Shown here in pieces: positions 8,376-19,168 of a DNA stretch of 64,000 bases. The notes below the pieces were generated by a model. The model was given only the letters and a program-made list of their open reading frames with translations. It was not told where the DNA came from and made no database searches. The DNA comes from Isoptericola sp. BMS4 (GTDB lineage Bacteria; Actinomycetota; Actinomycetes; Actinomycetales; Cellulomonadaceae), in the NCBI RefSeq assembly GCF_011634835.1, contig NZ_SIRP01000001.1, forward strand, positions 2,996,289 through 3,060,288, given 5' to 3'. A program made the translations under genes and the position numbers. Within the stretch, counting starts at the first letter, position 1, and every line of letters begins with the position of its first letter.

Positions 8376-11219
8376 GTGAGCGTCTCGACCCCTGCACCGA
8401 CCCCGCTCGTGGGCCGCTCCCACGAGCTCGCGCTGCTGCGCGACGCCGTCGCGGACGCCCGCGTGGGCCGCGGCCGCGCGGTCGTCGTGGCGGGCGAGGC
8501 GGGCATCGGCAAGACCCGCCTCGTCGAGGAGACGCTCGCGGCCGAGCACGGCTCCCCGGGCGCGGCCCCGCTGGTCCTGCGGGGACAGTGCGCCGACTCG
8601 GGGTCCGGCCCGGTCCCGTACGCGGGCCTCGCGGGCCTCGTGGCGGACGCCGTGGCGCAGATCGGCGCGGAGGCGACCCTGGAGGCCGCCGGGCCCGCCG
8701 CCGACGCCCTCGGCGCGATCGCGCCCGGGCTGGTCTCGCAACGCCGCGACGTGGACACGGGCCGCCTGCCCGAGGTGCTGTCCGACCTGGTGCTCGCCCT
8801 GTCGCGGCGCCGGCCGGTCGTCGTGGTCGTCGAGGACCTGCACTGGTCGGACGACGTGACCCGCACGGTCGTGTCCCGCCTCGCGCGCAGCGTGCCCGGC
8901 GCGCCCGTCCTGGTGGTCGTGAGCTACCGGAGCGACGAGGTCGGGCGACGCCACCCGCTGCGGGGCGTGCTGACGGAGCTCGCCCGCGCCCGCCTGGTGA
9001 CCACCGTGGAGGTGCCTCGGCTCGAGCCCGGCGAGGTCGTCGAGCTGACCGGGACCCTGCTGCGCCCGGGCGCGGCGCCCTCGCCCCTGCCCGGCGGCGT
9101 GCTGCAGGACCTGGTCGAGCGCAGCGAGGGGGTGCCGTTCTACGTCGAGGAGCTGGCCGAGTTCGTCGGCGGGTCGGCCGGCACCCGACTGCCGGAGACC
9201 CTGCGCGACGTGCTGCTGCTGCGCTACGGCGCCCTGTCCCCCGGCGCGCAGGCGTTCTGCCGCGCGGTCGCCGCGGCGGGCCAGCACGCGCCGCACGAGC
9301 TGCTGCGCGCGGTCCTGGGCGACGAGCACCTCGCGGAGGCCGAGACCGCCGCCCGCGAGGCGGTCGAGGCGCACGTGCTGCTCGCGAACGTCGACGGCTA
9401 CCGGTTCCGGCACGCCCTGATGCAGGAGGCCGTCGCCGACGAGCTGTTGCCCGGCGAGGCGCGGCGGTTGCACGCGGCCTACGCCGAGACCCTGGAGAGC
9501 ACGGGGCGCACCCTGGCCGACCGCGCCGCCGCGGCCGACCACTGGTGGCGCGCCCGCGTGCCGGACCGCGCCCTCGTCGCGGCGTCCGCCGCCGTCACCG
9601 CCGACGACGCCACGGGAGCGACGTCCACGGTGGTCGCGCTCGGCGAGCGTGCGCTCGAGCTGTGGGACCTCGTGCCCGACGCCGAGGGCCTGACCGGGGT
9701 GGGCCGGGCCGAGATGACGCGGCGGGTCGCCGCGGCCCTGCAGCAGGCCACACGCCTCGACCGCGCCGAGGCGCTCGCCCGCGAGGCCGTCGCCCTGTGG
9801 CCCGCCGACGACCCGTCGGGCAAGGCACGCGCCCTGGCCACCCTCGCCAACGTGGTCGCCAAGGCCGGCAGCCCCGAGGCGGAGGCCATCACCGACGAGG
9901 CGCTCGCCACGGTCCCCGACGACGACCTGGCGGGCCGCGCCGTCCTGCTGCGCGTCAAGGCCCGCAACGCCATGATCGACGGCCGGGACGCCGAGACCGT
10001 CGAGACCGCCACCCGGGGCTACGAGACGGCCGTGGCCGCGGGCGACACCGCGAACGCGTCGGTGTGCCTGAACATGCGCGCGATCGGCCGCGTCGACGGA
10101 GGCGACCGCGACGGGCTCGCCGACATGGAGCGGGCCCGCGAGCTCGCGGGAGACGACTGGTACCCGCTGAGCCACTACTACACCAACGCCTCCGACCTGC
10201 ACATCAAGCTCGGGGAGTTCGACGCCGCCCGGGAGATCGCCGAGGTCGGTGCGGCGCGCGCCCGCGAGCGCGGTGCCGGGTGGGCCAGCCGCGCCATGCT
10301 CGAGGGCAACGTCGCCGAGGCGCTCGTCGGGCTGGGCCGCTGGGCGGAGGCCGAGGCCTGGTACGAGCGCTCCGTCCCGCTGGTCGACCCCAGCGACTAC
10401 GCGGTGTACCTGGGCGAGCGGCGGGCCTGGCTGATGCTGTGGCGAGGACGCGTCGACGAGGCGCAGCGCGTAGGTCGGGCGCAGCGCGAGACCTGGCTGC
10501 GGTTCGGTCGCCTCGAGGCGCAGATCCGCGCGCGGGTCGCGCCGACGCTCGCCGAGCTCGCCCTCGAGCGCGACGACGTCGACGACGCGCTCGACCAGGT
10601 GCGGCTCGCCACCGACCCGGACGACCTCGCGCCGTCCTACCTGCTCCCCCTCCTCGGGGTCGCGGCGCGGGTGCTCGCGCACGCGCGCGACCTCGGCAGG
10701 CCCGTCGACGACGCGCCCTACCGCGCGGCGCTCGCCCGCTGCGCCGACTGGCCCACCTACCCGGCGTGGGCCGCCGTCGTCGCCGCGGAGCTCGGCGACG
10801 GCCCCTGGTCCGCCGTCGTGGAGGCCGGCGGACCCGCCCACCTGCGCCCCTACGCCCTGTTCCGCGACGGGCGGGCGCTCCTGGCCGCGGGCGACCGCGC
10901 CGCCGCGCGCGACCGGCTGGCGGCCGCGGTCGACGCCGCCGAGGCGATCGGAGCCGGGCTCGTGTCCGCCTGGGCGACGGAGCTGCTCTCCGGTGCGGGG
11001 CTGGCCGGGACGCGCCGCCGCAGCCCGGCCGCGGGCCTCACCGACCGCGAGCGCCAGGTGCTCGACCTCGTCGCGGAGGGGCTGACGAACGGGCAGATCG
11101 CCGAGCGCCTGTTCATCTCCCGCAAGACGGCGTCGGTGCACGTCTCGGCGATCCTGCGCAAGCTCGGGGTGACCAGCCGCACCGAGGCCGCCGTCCAGGC
11201 CGCCCACCTCCCCCGCTGA
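8376..11219 (+). CDS. Large LuxR-family regulator with N-terminal AAA ATPase (MalT-like)
   Basis: A 947-residue LAL-type regulator. Residues about 10-330 form an AAA/STAND ATPase with Walker A GEAGIGKT (40-47) and Walker B VVVVVEDLHWSDD. The middle (about 400-860) is Ala-rich and helical, probably TPR-like repeats used as sensor or oligomerisation arm. The last 60 residues are a LuxR helix-turn-helix (LTDRERQVLDLVAEGLTNGQIAERLFISRKTASVHV). The start is GTG at 8376; upstream in-frame codons are poor candidates. No neighbour suggests the target genes, and the effector is unknown. Confidence 0.9.
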   Translation: MSVSTPAPTPLVGRSHELALLRDAVADARVGRGRAVVVAGEAGIGKTRLVEETLAAEHGSPGAAPLVLRGQCADSGSGPVPYAGLAGLVADAVAQIGAEATLEAAGPAADALGAIAPGLVSQRRDVDTGRLPEVLSDLVLALSRRRPVVVVVEDLHWSDDVTRTVVSRLARSVPGAPVLVVVSYRSDEVGRRHPLRGVLTELARARLVTTVEVPRLEPGEVVELTGTLLRPGAAPSPLPGGVLQDLVERSEGVPFYVEELAEFVGGSAGTRLPETLRDVLLLRYGALSPGAQAFCRAVAAAGQHAPHELLRAVLGDEHLAEAETAAREAVEAHVLLANVDGYRFRHALMQEAVADELLPGEARRLHAAYAETLESTGRTLADRAAAADHWWRARVPDRALVAASAAVTADDATGATSTVVALGERALELWDLVPDAEGLTGVGRAEMTRRVAAALQQATRLDRAEALAREAVALWPADDPSGKARALATLANVVAKAGSPEAEAITDEALATVPDDDLAGRAVLLRVKARNAMIDGRDAETVETATRGYETAVAAGDTANASVCLNMRAIGRVDGGDRDGLADMERARELAGDDWYPLSHYYTNASDLHIKLGEFDAAREIAEVGAARARERGAGWASRAMLEGNVAEALVGLGRWAEAEAWYERSVPLVDPSDYAVYLGERRAWLMLWRGRVDEAQRVGRAQRETWLRFGRLEAQIRARVAPTLAELALERDDVDDALDQVRLATDPDDLAPSYLLPLLGVAARVLAHARDLGRPVDDAPYRAALARCADWPTYPAWAAVVAAELGDGPWSAVVEAGGPAHLRPYALFRDGRALLAAGDRAAARDRLAAAVDAAEAIGAGLVSAWATELLSGAGLAGTRRRSPAAGLTDRERQVLDLVAEGLTNGQIAERLFISRKTASVHVSAILRKLGVTSRTEAAVQAAHLPR

Positions 11220-11240
11220 CCACGCGCTGGCCGGTCTCGT

Positions 11241-11298
11241 TCGGCAGTCCGGTACTCGTTCGGTCCCGGCAGGTGCCGACCGAGTACCGGACTGCCGA
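11241..11298. repeat. Long perfect inverted repeat, 18-bp arms
   Basis: Left arm TCGGCAGTCCGGTACTCG at 11241-11258 and exact reverse complement at 11281-11298, separated by 22 bp that itself holds a smaller CGGC-AGGT-GCCG hairpin. It lies 22 bp after the LuxR-gene stop and about 70 bp before the DUF3097 start. It could end LuxR transcription, but there is no T-run, and the sharp conservation of the arms also fits a dispersed REP/BIME-type palindrome. Confidence 0.75.
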
Positions 11299-11356
11299 GT
11301 GAAACCTGCCCCGGGCAGCGCGCGTGTCGGCTCGACCACGCGAGCGACGGCGGCCG

Positions 11357-11362
11357 TAGGCT
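11357..11362 (+). promoter_or_regulatory. -10 box for leaderless DUF3097 gene
   Basis: TAGGCT 7 nt before the GTG at 11370; no ribosome-binding site is present. Confidence 0.5.
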
Positions 11363-11369
11363 CGCCGTC

Positions 11370-12251
11370 GTGCACGACCGCTACGGCTCCGACGTCCTCG
11401 CCCCCGCCTCCGCCCGCCGCCCCGGCGCGCCCGACGGCTCCGCGCACCACCGGCGCCGGCCCGTCTCCGCGCCCCGGCCCGCCGAGCGGGGCCTGGTCGT
11501 CGAGGAGGTCACCACCGGCTGGGTGGGCGCCGTCGTCCGGATCGAGAAGTCCGGCGGCGTGCACCTCGTGGTGCTGGAGGACCGGCGCGGGCGCACCCGG
11601 TCGTTCCCGCTCGGGCCGGGCTTCTGGGTCGACGGGCAGCCGGTGGAGCTCACCGCGCCGGTCACGTCCCGCGCGCCCGCGGCACCGACCCGCACGGCCT
11701 CCGGGTCGGTGGCGGTGCGAGGGCAGCGCGCCCGGGTGGCGCGCGGCAGTCGCATCTGGGTGGAGGGCAAGCACGACGCCGAGCTCGTCGAGAAGGTCTG
11801 GGGCGACGACCTGCGCGTCGAGGGCGTCGTCGTGGAGATGCTGGACGGCGTCGACAACCTCGCCGACGCCCTCGCCGAGTTCGAGCCCTCGCCGGAGCGC
11901 CGCGTCGGCGTGCTGGTGGACCACCTGGTCCCCGGCGCCAAGGAGCAGCGGCTCGCCGACGCCGCCCTGCGCACGGTGCCCCGGGGCACGGTCCTGGTGC
12001 TCGGGCACCCGTACGTCGACGTCTGGCAGGCGGTCAAGGCCGAGCGGCTGGGCCTGGCGGCGTGGCCCACGATCGAGCGCGGCACGGAGTGGAAGCGCGG
12101 CATCCTGCGCGAGCTCGGCTGGCCGGCCTCGTCCACCGAGGACGTCGGCCGCGCGTGGCAACGGATCCTGGGCCGCGTGCGGGACTATCGCGACCTCGAC
12201 CCGGCCCTGCTGGGCCGGGTCGAGGAGCTGATCGACTTCGTCACCGCCTGA
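11370..12251 (+). CDS. DUF3097 family protein
   Basis: A 293-residue member of the actinobacterial family DUF3097. Recognisable stretches are RYGSDVLAP near the start, RGLVVEEVTTGWVGAVVRIEKSGGVHLVVLEDRRGRTRSFPL, and the most conserved core SRIWVEGKHDAELVEKVWGDDLRVEGVVVEMLDGVDNL, which resembles a Toprim-like fold (an E near the first strand and acidic residues later); that resemblance is my inference. GTG start at 11370 with a TAGGCT -10 box 7 nt upstream. Function unknown. Confidence 0.88.
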   Translation: MHDRYGSDVLAPASARRPGAPDGSAHHRRRPVSAPRPAERGLVVEEVTTGWVGAVVRIEKSGGVHLVVLEDRRGRTRSFPLGPGFWVDGQPVELTAPVTSRAPAAPTRTASGSVAVRGQRARVARGSRIWVEGKHDAELVEKVWGDDLRVEGVVVEMLDGVDNLADALAEFEPSPERRVGVLVDHLVPGAKEQRLADAALRTVPRGTVLVLGHPYVDVWQAVKAERLGLAAWPTIERGTEWKRGILRELGWPASSTEDVGRAWQRILGRVRDYRDLDPALLGRVEELIDFVTA

Positions 12252-12261
12252 GCCGGGCGCC

Positions 12262-12861
12262 TCACGCGAGCCCGTCGCGCTCCGCGTAGCGATTGACCTG
12301 CTGCGACATCGAGATCACGGCCAGGACGAACTCCAGGGCGATCCGGGCGACCGCCAGGTACACGAGCGCGACGATCCAGCCGAAGAGCAGGAACAGCACG
12401 CCCGGCAGCCAGCCACCCTGGAAGGCGGCGATGAGCGCGCCGAGCCAGCCCAGCGCCACGAGGATCGTGATCACCACGTACACCACCTTGACGATGGTGG
12501 GCGTGATGTACCGGTGGAACGAGTAGTCGAAGAGCGCCGAGAAGAAGCTCTCCCCGCCGCGGGTCGGCAGTGCGGCGACGCGGCTCGGCGGCTGCTCGAC
12601 CCCGGGGTACAGGCCCGGGTCCTGCAGCCCCGGGTCCTGCTGCCGTCCGGGCCGGGCGCCGTACGGGTCCTGGCCTCCGGGGTGCTGGGCGTACGGCTGG
12701 TGGGCGTAGGGCTGCTGACCGTACGGCTGGTGCCCGTGCTGCGGGGGCGGCCGCTGACCATACGGCTGGTGCCCGTGCTGCTGACCAGGCTGCTGACCGG
12801 GCTGCTGACCGGGCGGCCCGTCGGGGCCGTCCTGCGGCGGCTGCTGCGGGTTCTCGCTCAT
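12262..12861 (-). CDS. DUF4282 membrane protein with Gln/Pro/Tyr-rich N-terminal tail
   Basis: 199 residues. The first 95 or so are low-complexity, with repeated PYGQ/HGHQPYGQ/PYAHQPY units and no predicted structure. Then follows a DUF4282 domain (FFSALFDYSFHRYITPTIVKVVYVV...) with two long membrane segments and a conserved juxtamembrane helix ending SMSQQVNRYAERDG. The ATG at 12861 follows a strong GGAGG site at 7-nt spacing, which decides the start over the longer upstream open frame. It lies 53 bp behind another membrane protein on the same strand, probably one transcript. Function unknown. Confidence 0.87.
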   Translation of the reverse strand: MSENPQQPPQDGPDGPPGQQPGQQPGQQHGHQPYGQRPPPQHGHQPYGQQPYAHQPYAQHPGGQDPYGARPGRQQDPGLQDPGLYPGVEQPPSRVAALPTRGGESFFSALFDYSFHRYITPTIVKVVYVVITILVALGWLGALIAAFQGGWLPGVLFLLFGWIVALVYLAVARIALEFVLAVISMSQQVNRYAERDGLA

Positions 12862-12914
12862 CGTTCCTCCCTGGGATGGGTGGCGGGCGGTGGGGCCACG
12901 ACGTCGGGACGCTG

Positions 12915-13745
12915 TCAGCCGGGCGGCGCGACCTGTTGTCCGACGAGGCGTCGGTACACGAAGGCGCCCGTCAGCACGGCGACCGGCACGGTGACGAAGG
13001 CGCCGACGACGAACAGCAGGAAGCCGGCCAGGCCGAGGAGCACCACCGTCACGACCGTCGCCACCGCGACGCCCAGGTTGCGGCGCACGAGGTCGACGCT
13101 GGAGCGCATCGCGGTGACGGCGTCCTGCTCGGCGTCGATCACGTAGAACAGCGCCGCGGACAGGAAGAACGCGATCACGAGGCGGAGCAGCGGGCCGAGC
13201 AGCGGCACGAACGCCAGCAGCAGGGTCAGGAGCCCGTTCACCACACCCAGGGCGACGATCCCCCCGACGTTGCGCAGCGCGAAGAAGTCGCCGAACGCGG
13301 CCCGCCCGGACCGGGTGGCGGCGAGCGCGCCGTGGGCGAGCACCGCGCCCAGCACGATCTCGACGACCGCCAGCAGCGAGGTCAGGAGGATGTCGGTGAC
13401 CGTGGCGCCCGCCTGCACGAGGTCGAGGACGGCGTCCGGGTCGTCGTAGCTCTCCAGCACGACGCGCAGGTCGGGCGTGAGCAGCACTGTCGCGGCGACG
13501 CCGATCATCAGCACCACGAGCATCGCGCCGATCCAGGCGCCGGCGCCCCGGGCGAAGCTCGCCCACGCCCACCCGAGCGCCCGCCCCACCGAGACCCGGT
13601 CACCGGAGGGCCCCGGGCCGGGACCCGCGGCCGGCCGCGGGCCGGGCGGTGGCGTCGGCGGGCGGTACCCCTCGCCCGCGTACTGCCCGTACGCCGGCGG
13701 CCGGTCGGCGTCGCGTTCCTGCGGGCCCGGCGTGCTGTCGTCCAT
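12915..13745 (-). CDS. Polytopic membrane protein of unknown function (DUF975-like)
   Basis: 276 residues. The N-terminal 60 are disordered and rich in Pro and Gly (PPTPPPGPRPAAGPGPGPSG). The rest holds five to six hydrophobic segments, with a long loop (LLTPDLRVVLESYDDPDAVLDL). The overall pattern resembles DUF975 or glycerophosphodiester-phosphodiesterase-type membrane domains, but I cannot assign it firmly. ATG at 13745 follows AGAGGGAGC. It is upstream of the DUF4282 gene and divergent from DUF4870; all three carry Pro-rich cytosolic N-terminal tails, which suggests a common theme. Confidence 0.75.
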   Translation of the reverse strand: MDDSTPGPQERDADRPPAYGQYAGEGYRPPTPPPGPRPAAGPGPGPSGDRVSVGRALGWAWASFARGAGAWIGAMLVVLMIGVAATVLLTPDLRVVLESYDDPDAVLDLVQAGATVTDILLTSLLAVVEIVLGAVLAHGALAATRSGRAAFGDFFALRNVGGIVALGVVNGLLTLLLAFVPLLGPLLRLVIAFFLSAALFYVIDAEQDAVTAMRSSVDLVRRNLGVAVATVVTVVLLGLAGFLLFVVGAFVTVPVAVLTGAFVYRRLVGQQVAPPG

Positions 13746-13884
13746 CTGCTCCCTCTCCGCGTCCCCGGACGCGGGGCGCCCGAGGCTTCCACTCTCGTGC
13801 GGCCGCCGGGGCGGCGCCACCCCACACGCCGGTGACGGACGGCACGACCTGCCGTGACGACCGATGATGCGCCAAGATGGAGAC

Positions 13885-14358
13885 ATGAGTGCCCCACCTG
13901 GCGGACCTCCGCCCCAGCAGCCGCCCTACGGTGGCCAGCCTCCCTACGGCGGCCAGCCTCCCTATGGCGGCGAGCCGCCGTACCCGCCGCCGGCCTACGG
14001 CCCGCGGCCGCTGTCCCCGTCGGACGAGCGGACGTGGGCGATCGTCGCCCACCTGGGCCCCCCGGTGCTGTCCCTCCTGAGCTTCGGCGTCCTGGGCTTC
14101 CTCACCCCGCTGATCGTGTGGCTCGCGTTGCGCGACCGCAGCGCGTACGTCGGCGAGCAGGCCAAGGAGTCGCTCAACTTCCAGATCACGTTGCTCATCG
14201 GCTATGCCATCGGCTGGATCACGATCTTCGTCCTCATCGGGCTCGTGATCCTGCCGGTCGTGTGGATCGCGGCCCTGGTCTTCGGCATCCTCGCCGCCGT
14301 CGCCGTCAACCGGCACGAGCCGTACCGGTACCCGGTCAACATCCGCATGATCAGCTGA
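13885..14358 (+). CDS. DUF4870 membrane protein with PPYGGQ repeats
   Basis: 157 residues. After MSAPPGGPPPQQ come three 18-nt tandem units encoding PPYGGQ, PPYGGQ, PPYGGE (13921-13974). Then the DUF4870 domain: SPSDERTWAIVAHLGP, three hydrophobic segments, and the family motif GEQAKESLNFQITLLI. ATG at 13885 is chosen because GGAG lies immediately before it; the same hexamer CAAGAT 6 nt upstream could also act as a -10 for a leaderless message. DUF4870 proteins are conserved membrane proteins of unknown role. Confidence 0.88.
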   Translation: MSAPPGGPPPQQPPYGGQPPYGGQPPYGGEPPYPPPAYGPRPLSPSDERTWAIVAHLGPPVLSLLSFGVLGFLTPLIVWLALRDRSAYVGEQAKESLNFQITLLIGYAIGWITIFVLIGLVILPVVWIAALVFGILAAVAVNRHEPYRYPVNIRMIS

Positions 14359-14368
14359 CCCCTCGAGC

Positions 14369-14428
14369 GTGGTGGGCGCGCTCTCGGCGCCGTCTCCGAC
14401 GAGACAGGGCCGAGATCGCGCCCACGAC
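14369..14428. terminator. Bidirectional terminator between DUF4870 and hemW
   Basis: Arms GTGGTGGGCGCGCTCTCGGC (14369-14388) and its reverse complement at 14409-14428 pair at 18 of 20 positions, and the loop holds a nested GTCTC-CGAC-GAGAC hairpin. It fills the 75-bp gap between two convergent genes, so it can serve both. There is no T-run, as usual in high-GC actinobacteria. Confidence 0.7.
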
Positions 14429-14433
14429 GTCCC

Positions 14434-15698
14434 TCAGGCAGTGAGCTCGCGCACGACGGCGTCCGCCAGCAGTCGGCCGCGCCGGGTCAGCACCGCACGC
14501 CCCCGCAGGGCGGCGACGCCGTCCAGCAGCTCGCGGGCGACCAGGCCCGCCACGGCGCGGCGACCCGCGTCGTCGAGCACCGCGAGGTCGAGCCCCTCGC
14601 GCAGCCGCACCCCGAGCATCACCCGCTCCAGGTGTGCCTCCTCGGCGGTCAGCAGCTCGCGGCCCGCGCCGGGCGACCGGCCCTCGGCGAGCAGCGCGGC
14701 GTAGCGCCGCGGGTGCTTGACGTTCCACCAGCGCACCCCCGCGTGCTCCCCGGCCGCCCCACGGCCCGCCGACACGTACGAGTGGGCCCCGGGGCCGATC
14801 CCCCACCAGTCGTCGCCGCGCCAGTAGGCCAGGTTGTGCCGGCAGGCGTGCTCCGGGCCACGCGCCCAGTTGCTCACCTCGTACCAGCCCAGGCCGGCGG
14901 CCGTCAGCAGGTCGTCCGCCAGCTCGTACTTCGCCGCCTGGTCGTCCTCGTCCGGCAGGGTGAGCTGGCCGCGGCGTACCTGGGCGTGCATCTTGGTGCC
15001 CGGCTCGACGACGAGCGCGTACGCGGACACGTGGTCCACGCCCGTCGCCAGGGCCGACTCGACCGACGCCCGCCAGTCGGCCGGCGACTCGCCCGGGGTG
15101 CCGTAGATGAGGTCCAGCGACACGCCCAGCCCCGCGTCGCGCGCCCAGGCGACGACGTCGGGGATCCGGCGCGGGTCGTGGGTGCGCTCCAGGGTGGCGA
15201 GCACGTGCGGCACCGCCGACTGCATGCCGAACGACACGCGCGTGAACCCCGCGTCGGCCAGCACCCGCAGCGACTCGGGCGTCACCGAGTCCGGGTTGGC
15301 CTCGGTGGTCACCTCCGCGCCGTCGGCCAGGCCCCACGTCCGCTCGATCCCGCGCACCACCCGCGCGAGGTCCTCGGCCGGGAGCATCGTCGGCGTCCCA
15401 CCGCCGAAGAACACGGTGGACACGGGCCGCGAGCCGAGCCCGGCGCCGTCGAGCACGCGGGCCGCGAGCGCCACCTCGTCCAGCGCCGTCGACGCGTACT
15501 GCGACTGCGACGCGCCCCCGCCGAGCTCCGCGGCCGTGTACGTGTTGAAGTCGCAGTAGCCGCAGCGCACCGAGCAGAACGGGACGTGCACGTACACGCC
15601 GAAGGGGCGCTCGCCGGCGGCGTCGGCCGCGGCGGGTGCCACCCAGGCCGGCAGCGTCCCGTCGTCGGGAACCGGCTCGCCGTCAGGCAGCGCGGGCA

Positions 15699-15699
<1 letters not shown>
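14434..15699 (-). CDS. hemW: Radical SAM heme chaperone HemW
   Basis: HemW (formerly mistaken for oxygen-independent coproporphyrinogen oxidase HemN) is a radical SAM protein that binds heme and passes it to target proteins. The 421-residue product has the 4Fe-4S motif CSVRCGYCDF (Cx3Cx2C), the glycine-rich SAM-binding FFGGGTPT, and the C-terminal HemN_C region. It lacks HemN-specific N-terminal residues. The start is GTG at 15699, whose G is the last base of the lepA stop (TAGTG); the Lys-rich end of lepA supplies a GGACAAGAAG pseudo-Shine-Dalgarno. Translation is therefore probably coupled to LepA. Confidence 0.94.
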
Positions 15700-17588
<1,889 letters not shown>

Positions 17589-17746
17589 TCGATCTCGCTC
17601 CGTCAGGGTCGTTGGGGCTCTCGGCCAGGGCGCCGTCATTCTCCCACGACCGGGGCCCGCTCCCGCGTGCGTGCCCCGGCGCCGCCTGCGTACGGTCGGT
17701 GCGGACGACGTCGTCCACCACCGCACGCGACGAGAGGAGCCGGACC

Positions 17747-18301
17747 ATGACGGACCTGACGGGCAAGCGAGTGCTGGTGATCGTGACGGGGTACGGCGTC
17801 GAGCAGGACGAGCTGGTGGTCCCGCTCGAGCACCTGCGCGCCGCCGGCGCCACGGTGACGGTGGCGTCGGACGGGCCGGGCGACGTCCGCACGCTCGTCG
17901 GCGACAAGGACCCGGGGCGCACCGTCCCCGTGGACACCACCTACGACGAGGCCGACACGGCGGCCGCGGACCTGCTGCTCGTGCCGGGCGGCACCCTCAA
18001 CGCCGACTCCCTGCGCCTGCAGGCCGCCGCGATCCGCATCGTCGACGAGTTCGCCGCCGGCGCGCGCCCCGTGGCCGCCATCTGCCACGGGCCGTGGGCG
18101 CTCGTCGAGGCCGGCCGGGTGGCCGGCGCGACCCTCACGTCGTACCCGTCGCTGGCCACCGACGTGCGCAACGCCGGCGGCACCTGGGTGGACCGTGCCG
18201 TGGTGCGCGACTCGGGCGCCGGGTTCCCGCTGGTGACCTCGCGCACCCCCGACGACCTGCACGACTTCCTGCGTGAGGTCGAAGCGGCGCTGGTCGGCTG
18301 A
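17747..18301 (+). CDS. DJ-1/PfpI family protein (type 1 glutamine amidotransferase-like)
   Basis: 184 residues with the full DJ-1/PfpI fold: [36 protein letters not shown], the glutamate before the elbow, LLLVPGG, and the nucleophile elbow AICHGPW with Cys at about 113. Members act as glyoxalase III/deglycase-type or general stress proteins; the activity here is not certain. ATG at 17747 follows GAGAGGAG at 7-nt spacing. It is transcribed away from lepA and is followed after 44 bp by a mycothiol-type enzyme, which fits an electrophile- or stress-handling neighbourhood. Confidence 0.93.
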   Translation: MTDLTGKRVLVIVTGYGVEQDELVVPLEHLRAAGATVTVASDGPGDVRTLVGDKDPGRTVPVDTTYDEADTAAADLLLVPGGTLNADSLRLQAAAIRIVDEFAAGARPVAAICHGPWALVEAGRVAGATLTSYPSLATDVRNAGGTWVDRAVVRDSGAGFPLVTSRTPDDLHDFLREVEAALVG

Positions 18302-18332
18302 GGGCGCCCGCCCCGCCGTCGGGCCCGGGCGC

Positions 18333-18338
18333 TAGCCT
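18333..18338 (+). promoter_or_regulatory. -10 box for leaderless MDMPI-family gene
   Basis: TAGCCT 7 nt before GTG 18346. Confidence 0.45.
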
Positions 18339-18345
18339 GCGCACC

Positions 18346-19116
18346 GTGACCGCCACCGACCGGCCCGCCGGCCAGAGCCCCGACCTCCCCGCGTTCCTGC
18401 CGCTGCTCGAGCGGCTGCAGGAGACGTTCGCCCAGGACGTGCTCGGCACGGCCCCCGACGCACGGGTCCCCGCCTGCGGGGACTGGCGGGTCCGCGACCT
18501 CGTCGTGCACCTGGCGGGCGTCCACCGCTGGGCCGCCGGCATGGCACGACGGGAACGTGTGCCCGACGCCGTCGAGGCGCCGGACCACGAGCTGCACGAC
18601 ACCTACACGGCCGCCGCGGCCGAGCTGCGGGAGACCCTCGGGTCGACGCCGCTGTCCGCCGCGGCGTGGACGCTCCTGGGCGACGGGACCGCGGAGTTCT
18701 GGCACCGGCGCCAGGTGCACGAGACGCTCGTGCACCTGCACGACCTGCGGGTCGCCGGGCTCGGCTCCGGGCCCGCCGTCGCCCGGCGTCGACCGGTCGA
18801 CGTCCCGGCCGCCGTGTGGGCCGACGCCGTGGACGAGGTCGTCACCCTGTTCCAGCCCCGCCAGGTGCGGCTCGGCAGGCTCGCGCCGCTGCCCGCGACC
18901 GTCGCCCTCGACGCCACGGACACCGGCGACCGGCGGGTGCTCGGCGCGCACGAGGACGGCCGCGCCGCCGCACGGCCCGCCGCCGCCGTGGCCGGGCCCG
19001 CCCGGGACCTCGCCCTCGTGCTCTGGGGCCGGCTGACGACGCGGGAGGCCGGCCTGGAGGTCGACGGCGACGCCGATGTCGTCGCGGAGGTGCTCGCGTC
19101 GCCGATCGTGCCATGA
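18346..19116 (+). CDS. Maleylpyruvate isomerase-family mycothiol-dependent enzyme
   Basis: 256 residues of the TIGR03083 group. The N-terminal DinB-like four-helix bundle (about 1-150) shows the expected metal ligands: His in VVHLAGVHRWAAG, and the HRRQVHETLVHLHDL helix with spaced His. A C-terminal MDMPI_C domain follows. Family members bind a divalent metal and use mycothiol to isomerise or conjugate substrates; the actual substrate is unknown. GTG at 18346 has a TAGCCT -10 box 7 nt upstream and no Shine-Dalgarno, so leaderless translation is likely. Supports an actinobacterial host, since mycothiol is confined to that group. Confidence 0.87.
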   Translation: MTATDRPAGQSPDLPAFLPLLERLQETFAQDVLGTAPDARVPACGDWRVRDLVVHLAGVHRWAAGMARRERVPDAVEAPDHELHDTYTAAAAELRETLGSTPLSAAAWTLLGDGTAEFWHRRQVHETLVHLHDLRVAGLGSGPAVARRRPVDVPAAVWADAVDEVVTLFQPRQVRLGRLAPLPATVALDATDTGDRRVLGAHEDGRAAARPAAAVAGPARDLALVLWGRLTTREAGLEVDGDADVVAEVLASPIVP

Positions 19117-19168
19117 CCCGTCCGCCCGGGGGCCGATGAGTTCGACGACCCGCCGGCGTCTGACGCGC

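Noticed and set aside
7992-12161. A very long minus-strand open frame (1389 codons) opposite the LuxR and DUF3097 genes
   Set aside because: In 74% G+C DNA stop codons are rare on the antisense frame. The translation is compositionally skewed (long A, G, R, V, H runs) and shows no domain, while the plus strand encodes recognised proteins.
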